Shown piece after piece: positions 16,079-25,180 of a DNA stretch of 64,000 nt. The translations under genes were made by a program, and so were the position numbers. The stretch comes from JAVKDP01 sp040222185 (GTDB lineage: Bacteria; Bacteroidota; Rhodothermia; Balneolales; Balneolaceae). Position 1 is the first letter of the stretch. Each line of letters starts with the position of its first letter. The notes under the pieces were generated by a model. That model saw only the letters and a program-made list of their open reading frames with translations. It had not been told where the DNA came from and ran no database searches. The stretch lies in NCBI GenBank assembly GCA_040222185.1, contig JAVKDP010000026.1:62001-126000 (forward strand), written 5' to 3'.

Positions 16079-18715
16079 ATGAATTCAAAAAAGAGCAATT
16101 TATCATCAATGAAGCGTAAACTTAAAGCAACACTTACAAGCGTATTTCTGATCTTTTCTTTGGCTCATGCACAAACAGATACTGAATTGATTTCTTACAG
16201 TTTTGAAGGCGAGGCGCTGGTTAATGTGATCGAAAAACTAGAGGAAGTTACAAAGTATAGTTTCTCATATAGTAGTACATCAATACCAACTGATTTCGAG
16301 GTTACAGCTACCCTTACACAAGCTACCATCTCTGAGGCTTTAAATATCGTATTCGCTAATACGCTTATTACCTATGAGATAATGGGAGAAAGAATAATTC
16401 TGAAGCTGAACCAGACACTCCAAACAGTGAGAGGGGCGGTAGTTGATCGGTATACTGGAATCCCAATTCCAGGGGTAACCGTTGTTATTCTGAACACGAA
16501 TCCGTTAAAAGGAGATGCAACTGACTCAGAGGGGAGATTCAGAATCAGGAATGTAGTTGCTGGAAGGTATTCCATAAAGGCTTCATTCCTGGGCTTTGAA
16601 GATGTAATTATACCAGATGTTTTAGTGGGTAGTGGAAAGGAAGTGGTTTTAAATATTGAGATAGCAGAATCTCTTCTCCAACTGGAGGAAATCCAGGTAG
16701 GAGTTAACTCTGGAACATCTTCAGCTCCAATTAACCACATGGCCCAGGTAAGCGGACGTTCTTTTACGGTTGAGGAAACAAAACGATTTCCAATTAGTGT
16801 TGGGGATCCACTACGCCTGGCTTCTTCTTTTGCTGGTGTTATAGCTACAGATGATGGCGATAACGAGATTGTAATTCGAGGAAATTCCCCGCGTGGTATT
16901 CTTTGGAAACTGGAAGGGATAGAGATTCCGAATCCAAATCATTTCTCTTCTGAAGGAGCTTCCAGTGGTGGTATTAGTATGTTTAGCACACAGGTTATTT
17001 CTCGATCCGATTTCTTTACCAGCGCCTTCCCTGCTGAATACGGTAACGCAACGGCTGGCGTTTTTGATATTAAACTCAGAAGCGGGAATAATGAGCGTAG
17101 GGAGTCCACCTTGCAATTTGGACTACTAGGTTTGGATGTATCATCAGAAGGGCCTTTAACCAAGAGGAAGAACGCTTCTTATCTTCTTAATTACAGGTAT
17201 TCGACATTATCCATTTTAAATGGGCTGGGACTAGAGCTTGAGGGGGAAGGAGAGCGAAATATCTTTCAGGATTTATCTTTCAAAGTAAATATGCCGACAG
17301 ATAAAGCAGGAGTATTTTCTGTTTTTGGGATGGGAGGTTTAAGCAGTTACGTATTCAAGCTTCCGAATGTAGATGTTACTGATACTGAAAAATATAATAT
17401 GGGAGTTCTGGGTGTATCAAATAAGTATATATTAAATAACCGTACGGTTCTAAGCTCAACAGTATCTGTTTCCGGTACAGAAATCGTTAATAACGAAAAT
17501 GTTCCTATTGATGCAGGAAGATATATCCAAGAAACCACTTTCCAGAAGACTTTTATCAGGACTTCATTGGAGTTGGATAATAAATTCAGTGCAAAACATC
17601 TATTGAATACAGGTTTCACGTTCAGCAGTTTAGACTATGATTTTAAATCTTCAGAAAGCGATCCGCGAAATGATTCTCTCTTTCAATTTATAGAGTGGTT
17701 TAATGATGAAGGAAATACAACGTCCCTGCAAGGATATACTTCATGGAAGTATCGACCAACAAGCAAGCTTAGCTTTGTGAACGGCCTTCACATGACGCTT
17801 TTCAACCTTACAAATGAAATGGTGATTGAACCACGAACTAGTGTAAGGTGGGAATACAAACCTACTTCAGCACTATTTGCAGGTTTCGGATTACATAGCC
17901 GAATTGAATCATTAGAGTATTATTTCGGGAATGCCCCTAACCGGGATGGCTCAACTACTGATTTGAATTTAGATCTCGGTTTGACCAGATCTAGCCATTT
18001 TGTTGCTGGATTTGAAACAAGCATAAATGAACGGGTTCATTTTAAGGCTGAAGTGTATTACCAGCATTTATTTAATGTGCCAATAATAGCCGGCGAAGCC
18101 GATAACTCACTTAGTGCCGGGGCAAACGATTTCTCCACAATTAATCTGAGTGAAGGATATGTATATAATAACCTGGTTAATGGAGGCACAGGAGATAACT
18201 ATGGAATCGAACTTACTTTAGAGAGAAAGTTTGCTCAAAACTACTATTTCCTGTTGAACGGGACTCTGTATGAATCTACTTATGAAGGAAGGGATGGTGT
18301 AACCAGGAGCACTCGCTACAATGGGAATTTTGGCTATAATATCGTGGCAGGGAAAGAGTATAGAGTGGGTAGTGTAAGCAAAGATAAAACGCTTGGTGTA
18401 AATCTTAAGATCAACCACGCAGGTAATAAAAGAAAGAGTCCGATCTATGAGCCTCTCACACTTCAAAATGGAAGAGAAACCAGTTTATTGAGTGAAGTGT
18501 ATACTGAAAAGTATCCATATTACTTCAGAGCAGATCTCCAATTAAGTCTCCGAAATAATAAAAGAGGCAGAACTTCTGAATGGAGACTGGATATTCAAAA
18601 CCTGACAAACCGTGAAAATGTAGTATTAGAGTACTTCGATTTTAATTCGAGAAGTGTAATTGAAGAGGGACAATTCGGGTTAATTCCAATCCTGAGTTAT
18701 AGAGTCGAGTTCTAG
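16079..18715 (+). CDS. TonB-dependent receptor with STN domain (SusC-independent type)
   Basis: Start at ATG 16079, preceded by AGAGGG; a GTG at 16061 would overlap fecR. After a signal peptide (ending SLAHAQ) come an STN/secretin-like domain (VIEKLEEVTKYSFSYSSTSI), a carboxypeptidase-regulatory-like beta domain (VRGAVVDRYTGIPIPGVTVV), and a plug (ADDGD-type segment with NEIVIRGNSPRGILWKLEGI). The rest is a roughly 650-residue beta barrel ending LIPILSYRVEF. It probably imports a siderophore, metal or oligomer across the outer membrane and signals to FecR. No SusD partner is next to it. The substrate cannot be told. Confidence 0.92.
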   Translation: MNSKKSNLSSMKRKLKATLTSVFLIFSLAHAQTDTELISYSFEGEALVNVIEKLEEVTKYSFSYSSTSIPTDFEVTATLTQATISEALNIVFANTLITYEIMGERIILKLNQTLQTVRGAVVDRYTGIPIPGVTVVILNTNPLKGDATDSEGRFRIRNVVAGRYSIKASFLGFEDVIIPDVLVGSGKEVVLNIEIAESLLQLEEIQVGVNSGTSSAPINHMAQVSGRSFTVEETKRFPISVGDPLRLASSFAGVIATDDGDNEIVIRGNSPRGILWKLEGIEIPNPNHFSSEGASSGGISMFSTQVISRSDFFTSAFPAEYGNATAGVFDIKLRSGNNERRESTLQFGLLGLDVSSEGPLTKRKNASYLLNYRYSTLSILNGLGLELEGEGERNIFQDLSFKVNMPTDKAGVFSVFGMGGLSSYVFKLPNVDVTDTEKYNMGVLGVSNKYILNNRTVLSSTVSVSGTEIVNNENVPIDAGRYIQETTFQKTFIRTSLELDNKFSAKHLLNTGFTFSSLDYDFKSSESDPRNDSLFQFIEWFNDEGNTTSLQGYTSWKYRPTSKLSFVNGLHMTLFNLTNEMVIEPRTSVRWEYKPTSALFAGFGLHSRIESLEYYFGNAPNRDGSTTDLNLDLGLTRSSHFVAGFETSINERVHFKAEVYYQHLFNVPIIAGEADNSLSAGANDFSTINLSEGYVYNNLVNGGTGDNYGIELTLERKFAQNYYFLLNGTLYESTYEGRDGVTRSTRYNGNFGYNIVAGKEYRVGSVSKDKTLGVNLKINHAGNKRKSPIYEPLTLQNGRETSLLSEVYTEKYPYYFRADLQLSLRNNKRGRTSEWRLDIQNLTNRENVVLEYFDFNSRSVIEEGQFGLIPILSYRVEF

Positions 18716-18801
18716 GAGCTGCCTAAATAAGCGCCATTGTGTTTATCTATTAGTTGAAATAGCAGGGATGCATTACATTCTTCAAAAACAATGGAGAAAG
18801 C

Positions 18802-19401
18802 ATGAAGATAATACTGGTTGGAGCAACAGGAACTATAGGTAAGCACATCGCCAAAGAGCTTGAAAAAAGGCATGAATTAATAAAAGTAGGCTCAAGCTCG
18901 GGAGATATCCAGATGGATATGATTTCTAAAGAATCAATCCAAGAGATGTTCAAAAAGGCAGGTTCTTTTGACGCACTTGTTGTTGCAGCTGGAGCAGCGG
19001 CAATGAAGCCTATAAGTGATTTACAGGAAGAAGATTTCTATGTAGGAATTAAAAGCAAGATGATGGGGCAGATTAATCTTGTTATGGAGGGGAAGAATCA
19101 CATCAATGATAAAGGCTCTTTTACACTTATTACAGGAATTCTGGCAGATGATCCGGTAAAAGGTTCGGTGGCTATGGGTTTTGTGAATGGAGCTGTGAAT
19201 TCCTTTGTGATTGCAGCTGCGTGCGAATTGGATAAAGGTGTGCGTATCAATGTTGTTAGCCCAGGATTAGTAGAAGATTCCGGAGATAGTTATGGCCCGT
19301 ATTTTCCTGGGCACACTCCTGTTTCGATGAAAAGAGTTACAGATGCTTATGTGAAAAGTGTGGAAGGGATTCGAACCGGAGAAATCATCAAAGTGTATTA
19401 G
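18802..19401 (+). CDS. Short SDR-family protein without the YxxxK motif
   Basis: The 199-residue Rossmann protein has a GxxGxxG nucleotide-binding motif (ILVGATGTIGKHIAKELEKR), an NAG-like region (LVVAAGAAAM), the strand-Ser segment GSFTLITGILADDP, and the PG motif NVVSPGLVEDSG. Where most SDRs have YxxxK it reads SVAMGFVNGAVNSF, so the usual catalytic Tyr and Lys are missing. Short SDRs of this kind exist in many bacteria and are of unclear activity. A terminator-like hairpin follows the gene. Confidence 0.85.
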   Translation: MKIILVGATGTIGKHIAKELEKRHELIKVGSSSGDIQMDMISKESIQEMFKKAGSFDALVVAAGAAAMKPISDLQEEDFYVGIKSKMMGQINLVMEGKNHINDKGSFTLITGILADDPVKGSVAMGFVNGAVNSFVIAAACELDKGVRINVVSPGLVEDSGDSYGPYFPGHTPVSMKRVTDAYVKSVEGIRTGEIIKVY

Positions 19402-19432
19402 TTAAGAATTGATATTTATCATAATTAACCTC

Positions 19433-19465
19433 AAACTCCTTTTGCAAAAGCAGAGGAGTTTTTTT
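19433..19465 (+). terminator. Terminator-like hairpin overlapping the next gene's RBS and start
   Basis: AAACTCCT (19433-19440) pairs perfectly with AGGAGTTT (19454-19461), followed by a T-run. The 3' arm contains the GAGGAG Shine-Dalgarno and the T-run contains the TTG start of the dehydrogenase gene at 19464. It could end the SDR transcript or hide the downstream ribosome-binding site. Confidence 0.65.
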
Positions 19466-22307
19466 GATTAAAAATGATCTATTAACTAAGCAATTATATG
19501 CACAGGATGCCTCCATGTATCAGGAGATACCAATGGGGGTTTGCTTTCCGAAATCGATAAAAGACATCCAGGATCTGGTATTGCAAGCTAACCAGGAGCA
19601 GTTCTCGATTACTGCCCGAAGTGCAGGGACAAGCCTGGCAGGCCAAACTACCGGAGGTGGAGTAATCATGGATGTTTCTCGGTTCATGGACGAGCTTCAA
19701 GAAGTAAACTCAACCGGGAAATATGCAAAGGTTCAGCCTGGGGTTATACGTGATACGTTAAACAGGGAAGCTTCAAAGCACAAACTGCTTTTTGGCCCAG
19801 ATACAGCTACAACAAACAGATGTATGATCGGAGGGATGATCGGGAATAACTCGGCAGGTTCGTTCTCTATTAAGTACAAAACCACTCGTGAGTATGTACA
19901 GGAGGTTGAAGCTGTATTAAGCGATGGATCTGTTGCTCTTTTCAAAGCTTTGAGTGAACAGGAGTTGGAAAAAAAGCTGGCATTAGATTCATTTGAAGGC
20001 CATATCTACAGGTCTATGATTGAGCTATTGAAAGCGCACAAGAACACTATTCTTGAGAACTATCCTCATCCTGAAATAATCCGGCGCAACACCGGGTATG
20101 CGTTGGATAAGCTTTGCGAGATGAAGCCCATTAACCCTGGTGGAAGGGCATTTAATTTATGCGAGTTACTTTGTGGAAGCGAAGGGACGCTTGCATTAAC
20201 TGCTTCAGCAAAACTTAATTTATCAGTTAAACCGGGTTTTCAACGGCTGGTGATACCCCAGTTTTCAAGTCTTCAGGATGCAATGCTGGCCACAGTAGAA
20301 GCTGTAAAACTAAATCCATCAGCGGTGGAATTAGTTGATGATATCATACTAAATGCCACAAAAGGAAACCTGGAACAAGCAGAAAACAGGTTTTTCCTCG
20401 AAGGTGATCCAAAATGTATCCTCATAATTCAATTTGAAGGGGATTCAGAAGAAAGACTTAGAAAGAAAAGTGAAGAACTGATATCCATACTAAAAACGAA
20501 GTCTCTCGGCTACACATTTCCCGAATTATCATCCAAGGGTGAGATGGAGAAAGTATGGAACCTCAGAAAAGCCGGGCTTGGACTGTTAATGGGTTTGGGC
20601 AAAGAATCGCGGTCGCCCACTTTTTGCGAAGATACTTCAGTAAGAGTATCAGACTTGCCAGCCTATATCGAGGATTTTCAGAAAATACTTGAAAAGCATA
20701 ATACAGATTGTGTGTACTATGCTCATGCTTCTGTTGGAGAACTTCATCTTCGCCCAATGATTGATACTACAGAGCAAGAAGGCGTTGCAAAAATGAAGGA
20801 GATGGCTGCCGAGATAGCTTCTTTGGTAAGGAAGTATCGGGGCTCACTATCTGGTGAGCATGGAGATGGCCGGGCAAGAGCTCCATTTATTGAAAAGGTT
20901 TTGGGTTTAGAAATGATGCCAATATTATCCCAGGTAAAAGAGATTTGGGACCCCAATTACATATTCAATCCCGGGAAGATAGTTTCACCTAAGCCGATGG
21001 ATGAAGCTCTTAGATTTTCTCCGGATTATAAATCTGCTAATGTTGAAACCGTCTTTAACTGGAGAGGTGAAGGGAGTTTTAGTAACGCGATTGAGCTATG
21101 TAATGGAGCTGGAGTTTGCAGGAAGTTAGCTGAAAGTGGTGGCACAATGTGTCCTTCATACATGGCCACCAAAGAAGAAAAGGACAGCACACGAGGCAGA
21201 GGAAATGTATTCAGACAGGTTTTTTCAGGAGAGAACCCAGAGACCTTTGAATCAAAAGAGCTCAAGGACGCGCTTGATTTATGTTTGAGCTGTAAAGCCT
21301 GTAAGAGCGAATGTCCTGCGAATGTGGATATGGCAAAAATGAAGGCTGAGTTTATGCATGGCTGGCACCAAAAACATGGAGTTTCTTTGAAAGAGAGATT
21401 CTTCGCTGAAGCTGCTGGCGTTTATCCCCTGGCATCCAGATTCCATTTTTTGACGAATCCGTTCCTACATTCGGGCTTTGGGAAAAAGTTATTAGAGTTG
21501 GTTTTCGGAATTTCCTCAGAAAGAACACTGCCGCTATTTGCCAAGAAAACATTTATGGAGTGGTTCAATGAGCATTCAGGTAAGAAAGGACGGAAGAAAG
21601 TAGCGCTCTTTGTTGATTTATTTACGAACTATCATGAGCCTGAAATCGGAATAGATGCAGTTAAGGTATTAGAGGCTATGGGGTTTGCTGTTGAGGTACC
21701 AGGAATCCACGAGTTAGGACGGCCACAATTATCAAAGGGCTTATTAGAAAGGGCAAAGGATATTGCCGAGCAATCGGTAACCCTGCTCTCAGAGTATTCA
21801 GAGAAAAGTATTCCTGTAATAGGTCTGGAACCATCTGAAATCCTCACTCTTCGTGACGAAACTCTCGATTTAGTTGATGATAACCTATTCGAAAAAGCCA
21901 GAAAACTTGCTAAAAACAGTTTTACCTTCGAAGAGTTTATTTCTGCTCATAAAGACGGGTTACCATCTATCGTAACCAGAGAAAAAGTAGTACTTCATGG
22001 GCACTGCCATACAAAAGCGTTGACAGGAAATGCAGCTACTATATCAGCCCTGGAGTCATTGGGCTATCTTGTTGAAGTTATTGACGCTGGGTGCTGTGGA
22101 ATGGCAGGTAGTTTTGGGTACGATAAAGATAAATACAGGCTTTCGATGGAGATAGGAGAGCAACGGCTTTTTCCGGAAATGAGAAAGAAAAGCCCAGGTA
22201 CTCATGCTTGTGTTTCAGGGTTCTCCTGTCGCCACCAGGTTAAGGATGGAACAGGTATGGATTCAAAACATATCGCTCAATTGTTAGCCAGGGCACTCTC
22301 TTTGTAA
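19464..22307 (+). CDS. FAD-linked oxidase fused to Fe-S/CCG domains (glycolate or D-lactate dehydrogenase type)
   Basis: This 947-residue fusion has an N-terminal FAD_binding_4 domain (SARSAGTSLAGQTTGGGVIM), an FAD-oxidase C-terminal domain with YAHASVGELHLRP and LSGEHGDGRARAPF, two ferredoxin-type clusters near residues 545 and 610 (CLSCKACKSECPANVDMAK), and a C-terminal cysteine-rich domain with GHCHTKAL and IDAGCCGMAGSFGYD. It resembles GlcD-GlcF or Dld-type fusions that oxidise a 2-hydroxy acid and feed electrons to quinone. The substrate is not assigned. The TTG start at 19464 has GAGGAG five bases upstream. Confidence 0.9.
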   Translation: MIKNDLLTKQLYAQDASMYQEIPMGVCFPKSIKDIQDLVLQANQEQFSITARSAGTSLAGQTTGGGVIMDVSRFMDELQEVNSTGKYAKVQPGVIRDTLNREASKHKLLFGPDTATTNRCMIGGMIGNNSAGSFSIKYKTTREYVQEVEAVLSDGSVALFKALSEQELEKKLALDSFEGHIYRSMIELLKAHKNTILENYPHPEIIRRNTGYALDKLCEMKPINPGGRAFNLCELLCGSEGTLALTASAKLNLSVKPGFQRLVIPQFSSLQDAMLATVEAVKLNPSAVELVDDIILNATKGNLEQAENRFFLEGDPKCILIIQFEGDSEERLRKKSEELISILKTKSLGYTFPELSSKGEMEKVWNLRKAGLGLLMGLGKESRSPTFCEDTSVRVSDLPAYIEDFQKILEKHNTDCVYYAHASVGELHLRPMIDTTEQEGVAKMKEMAAEIASLVRKYRGSLSGEHGDGRARAPFIEKVLGLEMMPILSQVKEIWDPNYIFNPGKIVSPKPMDEALRFSPDYKSANVETVFNWRGEGSFSNAIELCNGAGVCRKLAESGGTMCPSYMATKEEKDSTRGRGNVFRQVFSGENPETFESKELKDALDLCLSCKACKSECPANVDMAKMKAEFMHGWHQKHGVSLKERFFAEAAGVYPLASRFHFLTNPFLHSGFGKKLLELVFGISSERTLPLFAKKTFMEWFNEHSGKKGRKKVALFVDLFTNYHEPEIGIDAVKVLEAMGFAVEVPGIHELGRPQLSKGLLERAKDIAEQSVTLLSEYSEKSIPVIGLEPSEILTLRDETLDLVDDNLFEKARKLAKNSFTFEEFISAHKDGLPSIVTREKVVLHGHCHTKALTGNAATISALESLGYLVEVIDAGCCGMAGSFGYDKDKYRLSMEIGEQRLFPEMRKKSPGTHACVSGFSCRHQVKDGTGMDSKHIAQLLARALSL

Positions 22308-22405
22308 CTTTTTAAACGTTCTCTAATCTTGAGATAGTTGATTCATTAATGTTGTTAGACTACATTGAATGGTCATTATTTTTTATTCATCAAACCCCGA
22401 ATACT

Positions 22406-23062
22406 ATGAAGAAAAGCTACTATTCCTTTTTTATTATTTTACTCTTCTCATTTCCTGCAACCGCCCAGATAGATTACAACAGCCAGGTACAGTCCATTTT
22501 TAATGCTCGTTGCATTGCTTGCCATGGCAGTAACGGTGGTGTAGATTTAGGATCATTTGAAAAGCTAATGGGTAGTACCGGCACCAATTATGGAAATAGA
22601 GTTGTTGTACCGAATGAACCGGATTCAAGCGGTTTAGTGGATAAAATTGAAGCTAACCCAATGTTTGGAGGTAGAATGCCAGTTGGAGGTACGCTTACCC
22701 AGGAGCAGATTAATACCATTCGTCAATGGATTTCAGAAGGAGCGAATAAGGTAATTACTTCCACAGAAGGCGAAATCACTGATCCTTCAGAATTTAAATT
22801 GATAGGAAATTTCCCGAACCCATTTAACCCGAGTACCCAGATTCAATTCCAGGTTCCCCAGGCTGTACAGTACACGATTTCTATATTTACGGCTCATGGT
22901 CAACTTGTAGCAGAACAGGTAGGAAATGCTTCCGCAGGTAGGGTTCAGGTACCTGTAAATCTTGCAACAAGCCCAACGGGAATGTACTTCTACAAAGTAA
23001 CTGCGATCCAAAACGGGAGCAGTATTCTCATTGGCTCAGGCAAAATGACACTTATCAAATAA
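22406..23062 (+). CDS. Secreted c-type cytochrome domain protein with T9SS sorting tail
   Basis: Start at ATG 22406 gives a signal peptide (MKKSYYSFFIILLFSFPATA). A single heme-binding CxxCH (FNARCIACHGSNGGVDLGSF) sits in a PSCyt1-like cytochrome c fold with a probable methionine ligand region (NPMFGGRMPVGGTLTQEQI). The last 85 residues are a type A T9SS C-terminal domain: NFPNPFNPSTQIQFQVPQ, then ISIFTAHGQLV and PTGMYFYKV. The heme protein should thus be exported through the type IX system and anchored or released outside the cell. Its redox partner is unknown. Confidence 0.88.
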   Translation: MKKSYYSFFIILLFSFPATAQIDYNSQVQSIFNARCIACHGSNGGVDLGSFEKLMGSTGTNYGNRVVVPNEPDSSGLVDKIEANPMFGGRMPVGGTLTQEQINTIRQWISEGANKVITSTEGEITDPSEFKLIGNFPNPFNPSTQIQFQVPQAVQYTISIFTAHGQLVAEQVGNASAGRVQVPVNLATSPTGMYFYKVTAIQNGSSILIGSGKMTLIK

Positions 23063-23081
23063 ATTAGTAAGAGTGAAAGAA

Positions 23082-24788
23082 CTAATTTCGAAAAGTATTC
23101 TTTTCAATTAGTTCTTTTGCACTTAAAAGAGCTGAGTCAGAAATCTCAGATCCACTCATCAAACTCGCTACTTCTCTGATGTGATCTTCCTGAGACAGGG
23201 TGAGTATTTTAGTGATCGTGCGATCTCCTTCTTCATGTTTGGCTACTTTATAATGATGATGTGCCTGGCTGGCTATTTGAGGCTGGTGAGTTATCGCAAC
23301 AATCTGGCAATGCTCAGATAAAGTTCTCATTACTCGACCTACTTTCTCAGATACCTCGCCACTTATGCCTGTATCTATTTCATCAAAAATCATTACCGGA
23401 AGGCTTTGTTCTTTTGCAAGAATAGATTTTAATGCCAGCATAACACGGCTTATCTCTCCACCTGAGGCAATTCTGGCAAGAGGCTTTGGTTCTTCTCCTT
23501 TATTGGTGGAAATGAACAAGCGGATGTCATCGGCCCCTGAAGGAGTGCACTCAACGGTTTGCCCTTCAATTTCAATCCAGCCTTTTTCGGTTGTCACCCA
23601 ATCCACTCTTACAGCCAGTTGTGCATGTGGTATTCCCAGTTTTCCCAGCTCTTCCTGGATTTTAATGCTTAAATCAGAACCTATTTTTTCCCTGGTTTTA
23701 TGCAAAGCTATTGCAGAATTAGCCAGAGTTTTTGATTGCTCTGAAACGGCACGGTCCAGTTTCTCAATTTCAAGATCAAAATTATCTGCTATTGAGAGTT
23801 CATTTTTAATATCTGCCAAATATGAAATTAAAGCCGGAATATCCCTTTGATATTTTTTCTGAAGTCGGTTTAGTTCTGATTGTCTTTGTCGAAGTTCTTC
23901 GAGTCTTTTGGGATTGAATTCTATGTTATTCCTATACCGCTCGGCAAACTGTACCGCCTCATTCACACTCACCCTGGCAGCATTGATTTCTTCAAGGTAG
24001 CTTTCAAATTCAGGTTCAATACGAGATAAATCTTCAAGGTTTAGCTTCAAGTGGTTTAGCATCTGAAGAATGTCGTTTTCTCCATGTTCAGCCAGTTCCG
24101 AAATAGCAGCCGCTTTTTGATCCAGTATTTCTGCATTATCCAGCAGGTTCATTTCGGAAGTAAGTTCTTCCTCCTCCTCAACTGACAACCGTGCTTGTTC
24201 CAGTTCATTAACCTGGAAGCGATATAACTCTGTTTTCTCTGTTAAATCAGATTCTCTTTTTCGTAATCCTGCCAGTTCTTTTTGAAATTCTTTCATCTTA
24301 TAGAACTCAACTTGATAAGAGCCCAGTACCGGTTCAATCTCTCCAAAACTATCAATTACGCCACGATGGTTATCCTCTTTTAGCAATAGCTGGTGATCAT
24401 GCTGCCCGTGTAGATCTACGAGGAAATCACCCACTGCTTTGAGTATCCCAATATTCACGGGAGAGTCGTTCACGAATGCACGGCTTCCAGTTTCCCTTAT
24501 TTCTCTCCTTAGTATTAAGTACTCGCCGTATTCTATTTCATTCTCAGACAGTAAAGCTTCCAGTTCTTTGTTCTTTCCGAGCTTTATTGTGGCTTCTGAA
24601 ATGGCTTTATCGGCACCCCTACGAATAACATCTGTATCAGCTCGCTCGCCCAAAATCATATTTAGAGCTCCTATGATGATGGATTTACCAGCTCCTGTTT
24701 CACCAGTGAGGATATTCAATCCTTCCTGAAACCGAACTTCCAGTTCATCTATTAGTGCAAAGTCTTTGATGTACAATGATTGGATCAT
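23082..24788 (-). CDS. recN: DNA repair ATPase RecN
   Basis: The 568-residue SMC-like protein has a Walker A motif (GETGAGKSIIIGALNMILGE) at the N terminus, a long central coiled coil, the ABC signature (LARIASGGEISRVMLALKSI), and Walker B (VMIFDEIDTGISGEVSEKVG). It acts in double-strand-break repair. The start codon at 24788 lies only two bases from the left arm of a 38-bp inverted repeat, so its leader and any ribosome-binding site are inside that repeat. No SOS box was recognised there. Confidence 0.97.
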   Translation of the reverse strand: MIQSLYIKDFALIDELEVRFQEGLNILTGETGAGKSIIIGALNMILGERADTDVIRRGADKAISEATIKLGKNKELEALLSENEIEYGEYLILRREIRETGSRAFVNDSPVNIGILKAVGDFLVDLHGQHDHQLLLKEDNHRGVIDSFGEIEPVLGSYQVEFYKMKEFQKELAGLRKRESDLTEKTELYRFQVNELEQARLSVEEEEELTSEMNLLDNAEILDQKAAAISELAEHGENDILQMLNHLKLNLEDLSRIEPEFESYLEEINAARVSVNEAVQFAERYRNNIEFNPKRLEELRQRQSELNRLQKKYQRDIPALISYLADIKNELSIADNFDLEIEKLDRAVSEQSKTLANSAIALHKTREKIGSDLSIKIQEELGKLGIPHAQLAVRVDWVTTEKGWIEIEGQTVECTPSGADDIRLFISTNKGEEPKPLARIASGGEISRVMLALKSILAKEQSLPVMIFDEIDTGISGEVSEKVGRVMRTLSEHCQIVAITHQPQIASQAHHHYKVAKHEEGDRTITKILTLSQEDHIREVASLMSGSEISDSALLSAKELIEKNTFRN

Positions 24789-24790
24789 TG

Positions 24791-24828
24791 AATTATAAAT
24801 TTTGGATTCCGGATTTTGAATTATGCCT
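24791..24828. repeat. Left arm of perfect 38-bp inverted repeat
   Basis: It is the exact reverse complement of 25175-25212. The arm reads AATTATAAATTTTGGATTCC and continues with CGGATTTTGAATTATGCC to 24827. It holds the stop codon of the enclosed gene and ends two bases from the recN start codon. Confidence 0.95.
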
Positions 24829-25180
24829 TAGCAGGTGTTTCCTGAGAAGTCTTAATAATTGAAGTGAGGATATTAACGATTTGTTCAATCTCATGTAAAT
24901 GATTTGAAACATCAATCTCAGTTAATTTACTTTTTTGTAGTAACCTCAGCCAATATTTAGTTTCCCTGGCTTCTTTAGACGAAATTGAGAGCTTATGAAT
25001 AAAATCTTTACGAGATTGTGCAGCAATTGCTTCTTCGATATTCGCACCAATGCTTGTACCGCTTCTCAGGAGTTGTTTGGAAACGGTATATTCTCTTTTT
25101 TTCGTTAAATCCAGGTAAAGCTGGATAATCAATAAAGAGAAATCGAAGCTTTTCTACTGTATAAGGTTATCTTTAGGCAT
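24821..25180 (-). pseudogene. Four-helix-bundle protein (IVS/S23 family) with in-frame amber stop
   Basis: On the minus strand the ATG at 25180 opens MPKDNLIQ, then a TAG at 25156-25154, then KSFDFSLLIIQLYLDL continuing in the same frame to LLRSGTSIGANIEEAIAAQS and the C terminus. Family members typically read ...IQEKSFDFA..., so the TAG replaces a conserved residue, probably by a G-to-T change in GAG. Without readthrough, only re-initiation (for example at TTG 25132) would give a shortened product missing the start of helix 1. The family is known from 23S rRNA intervening sequences; its function is unresolved. Confidence 0.8.

Noticed and set aside
18731..18795. Inverted words CCATTGT...ACAATGG upstream of the SDR gene
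   Set aside because: Only 7 bp with a loop near 50 bases; expected by chance in AT-rich DNA.
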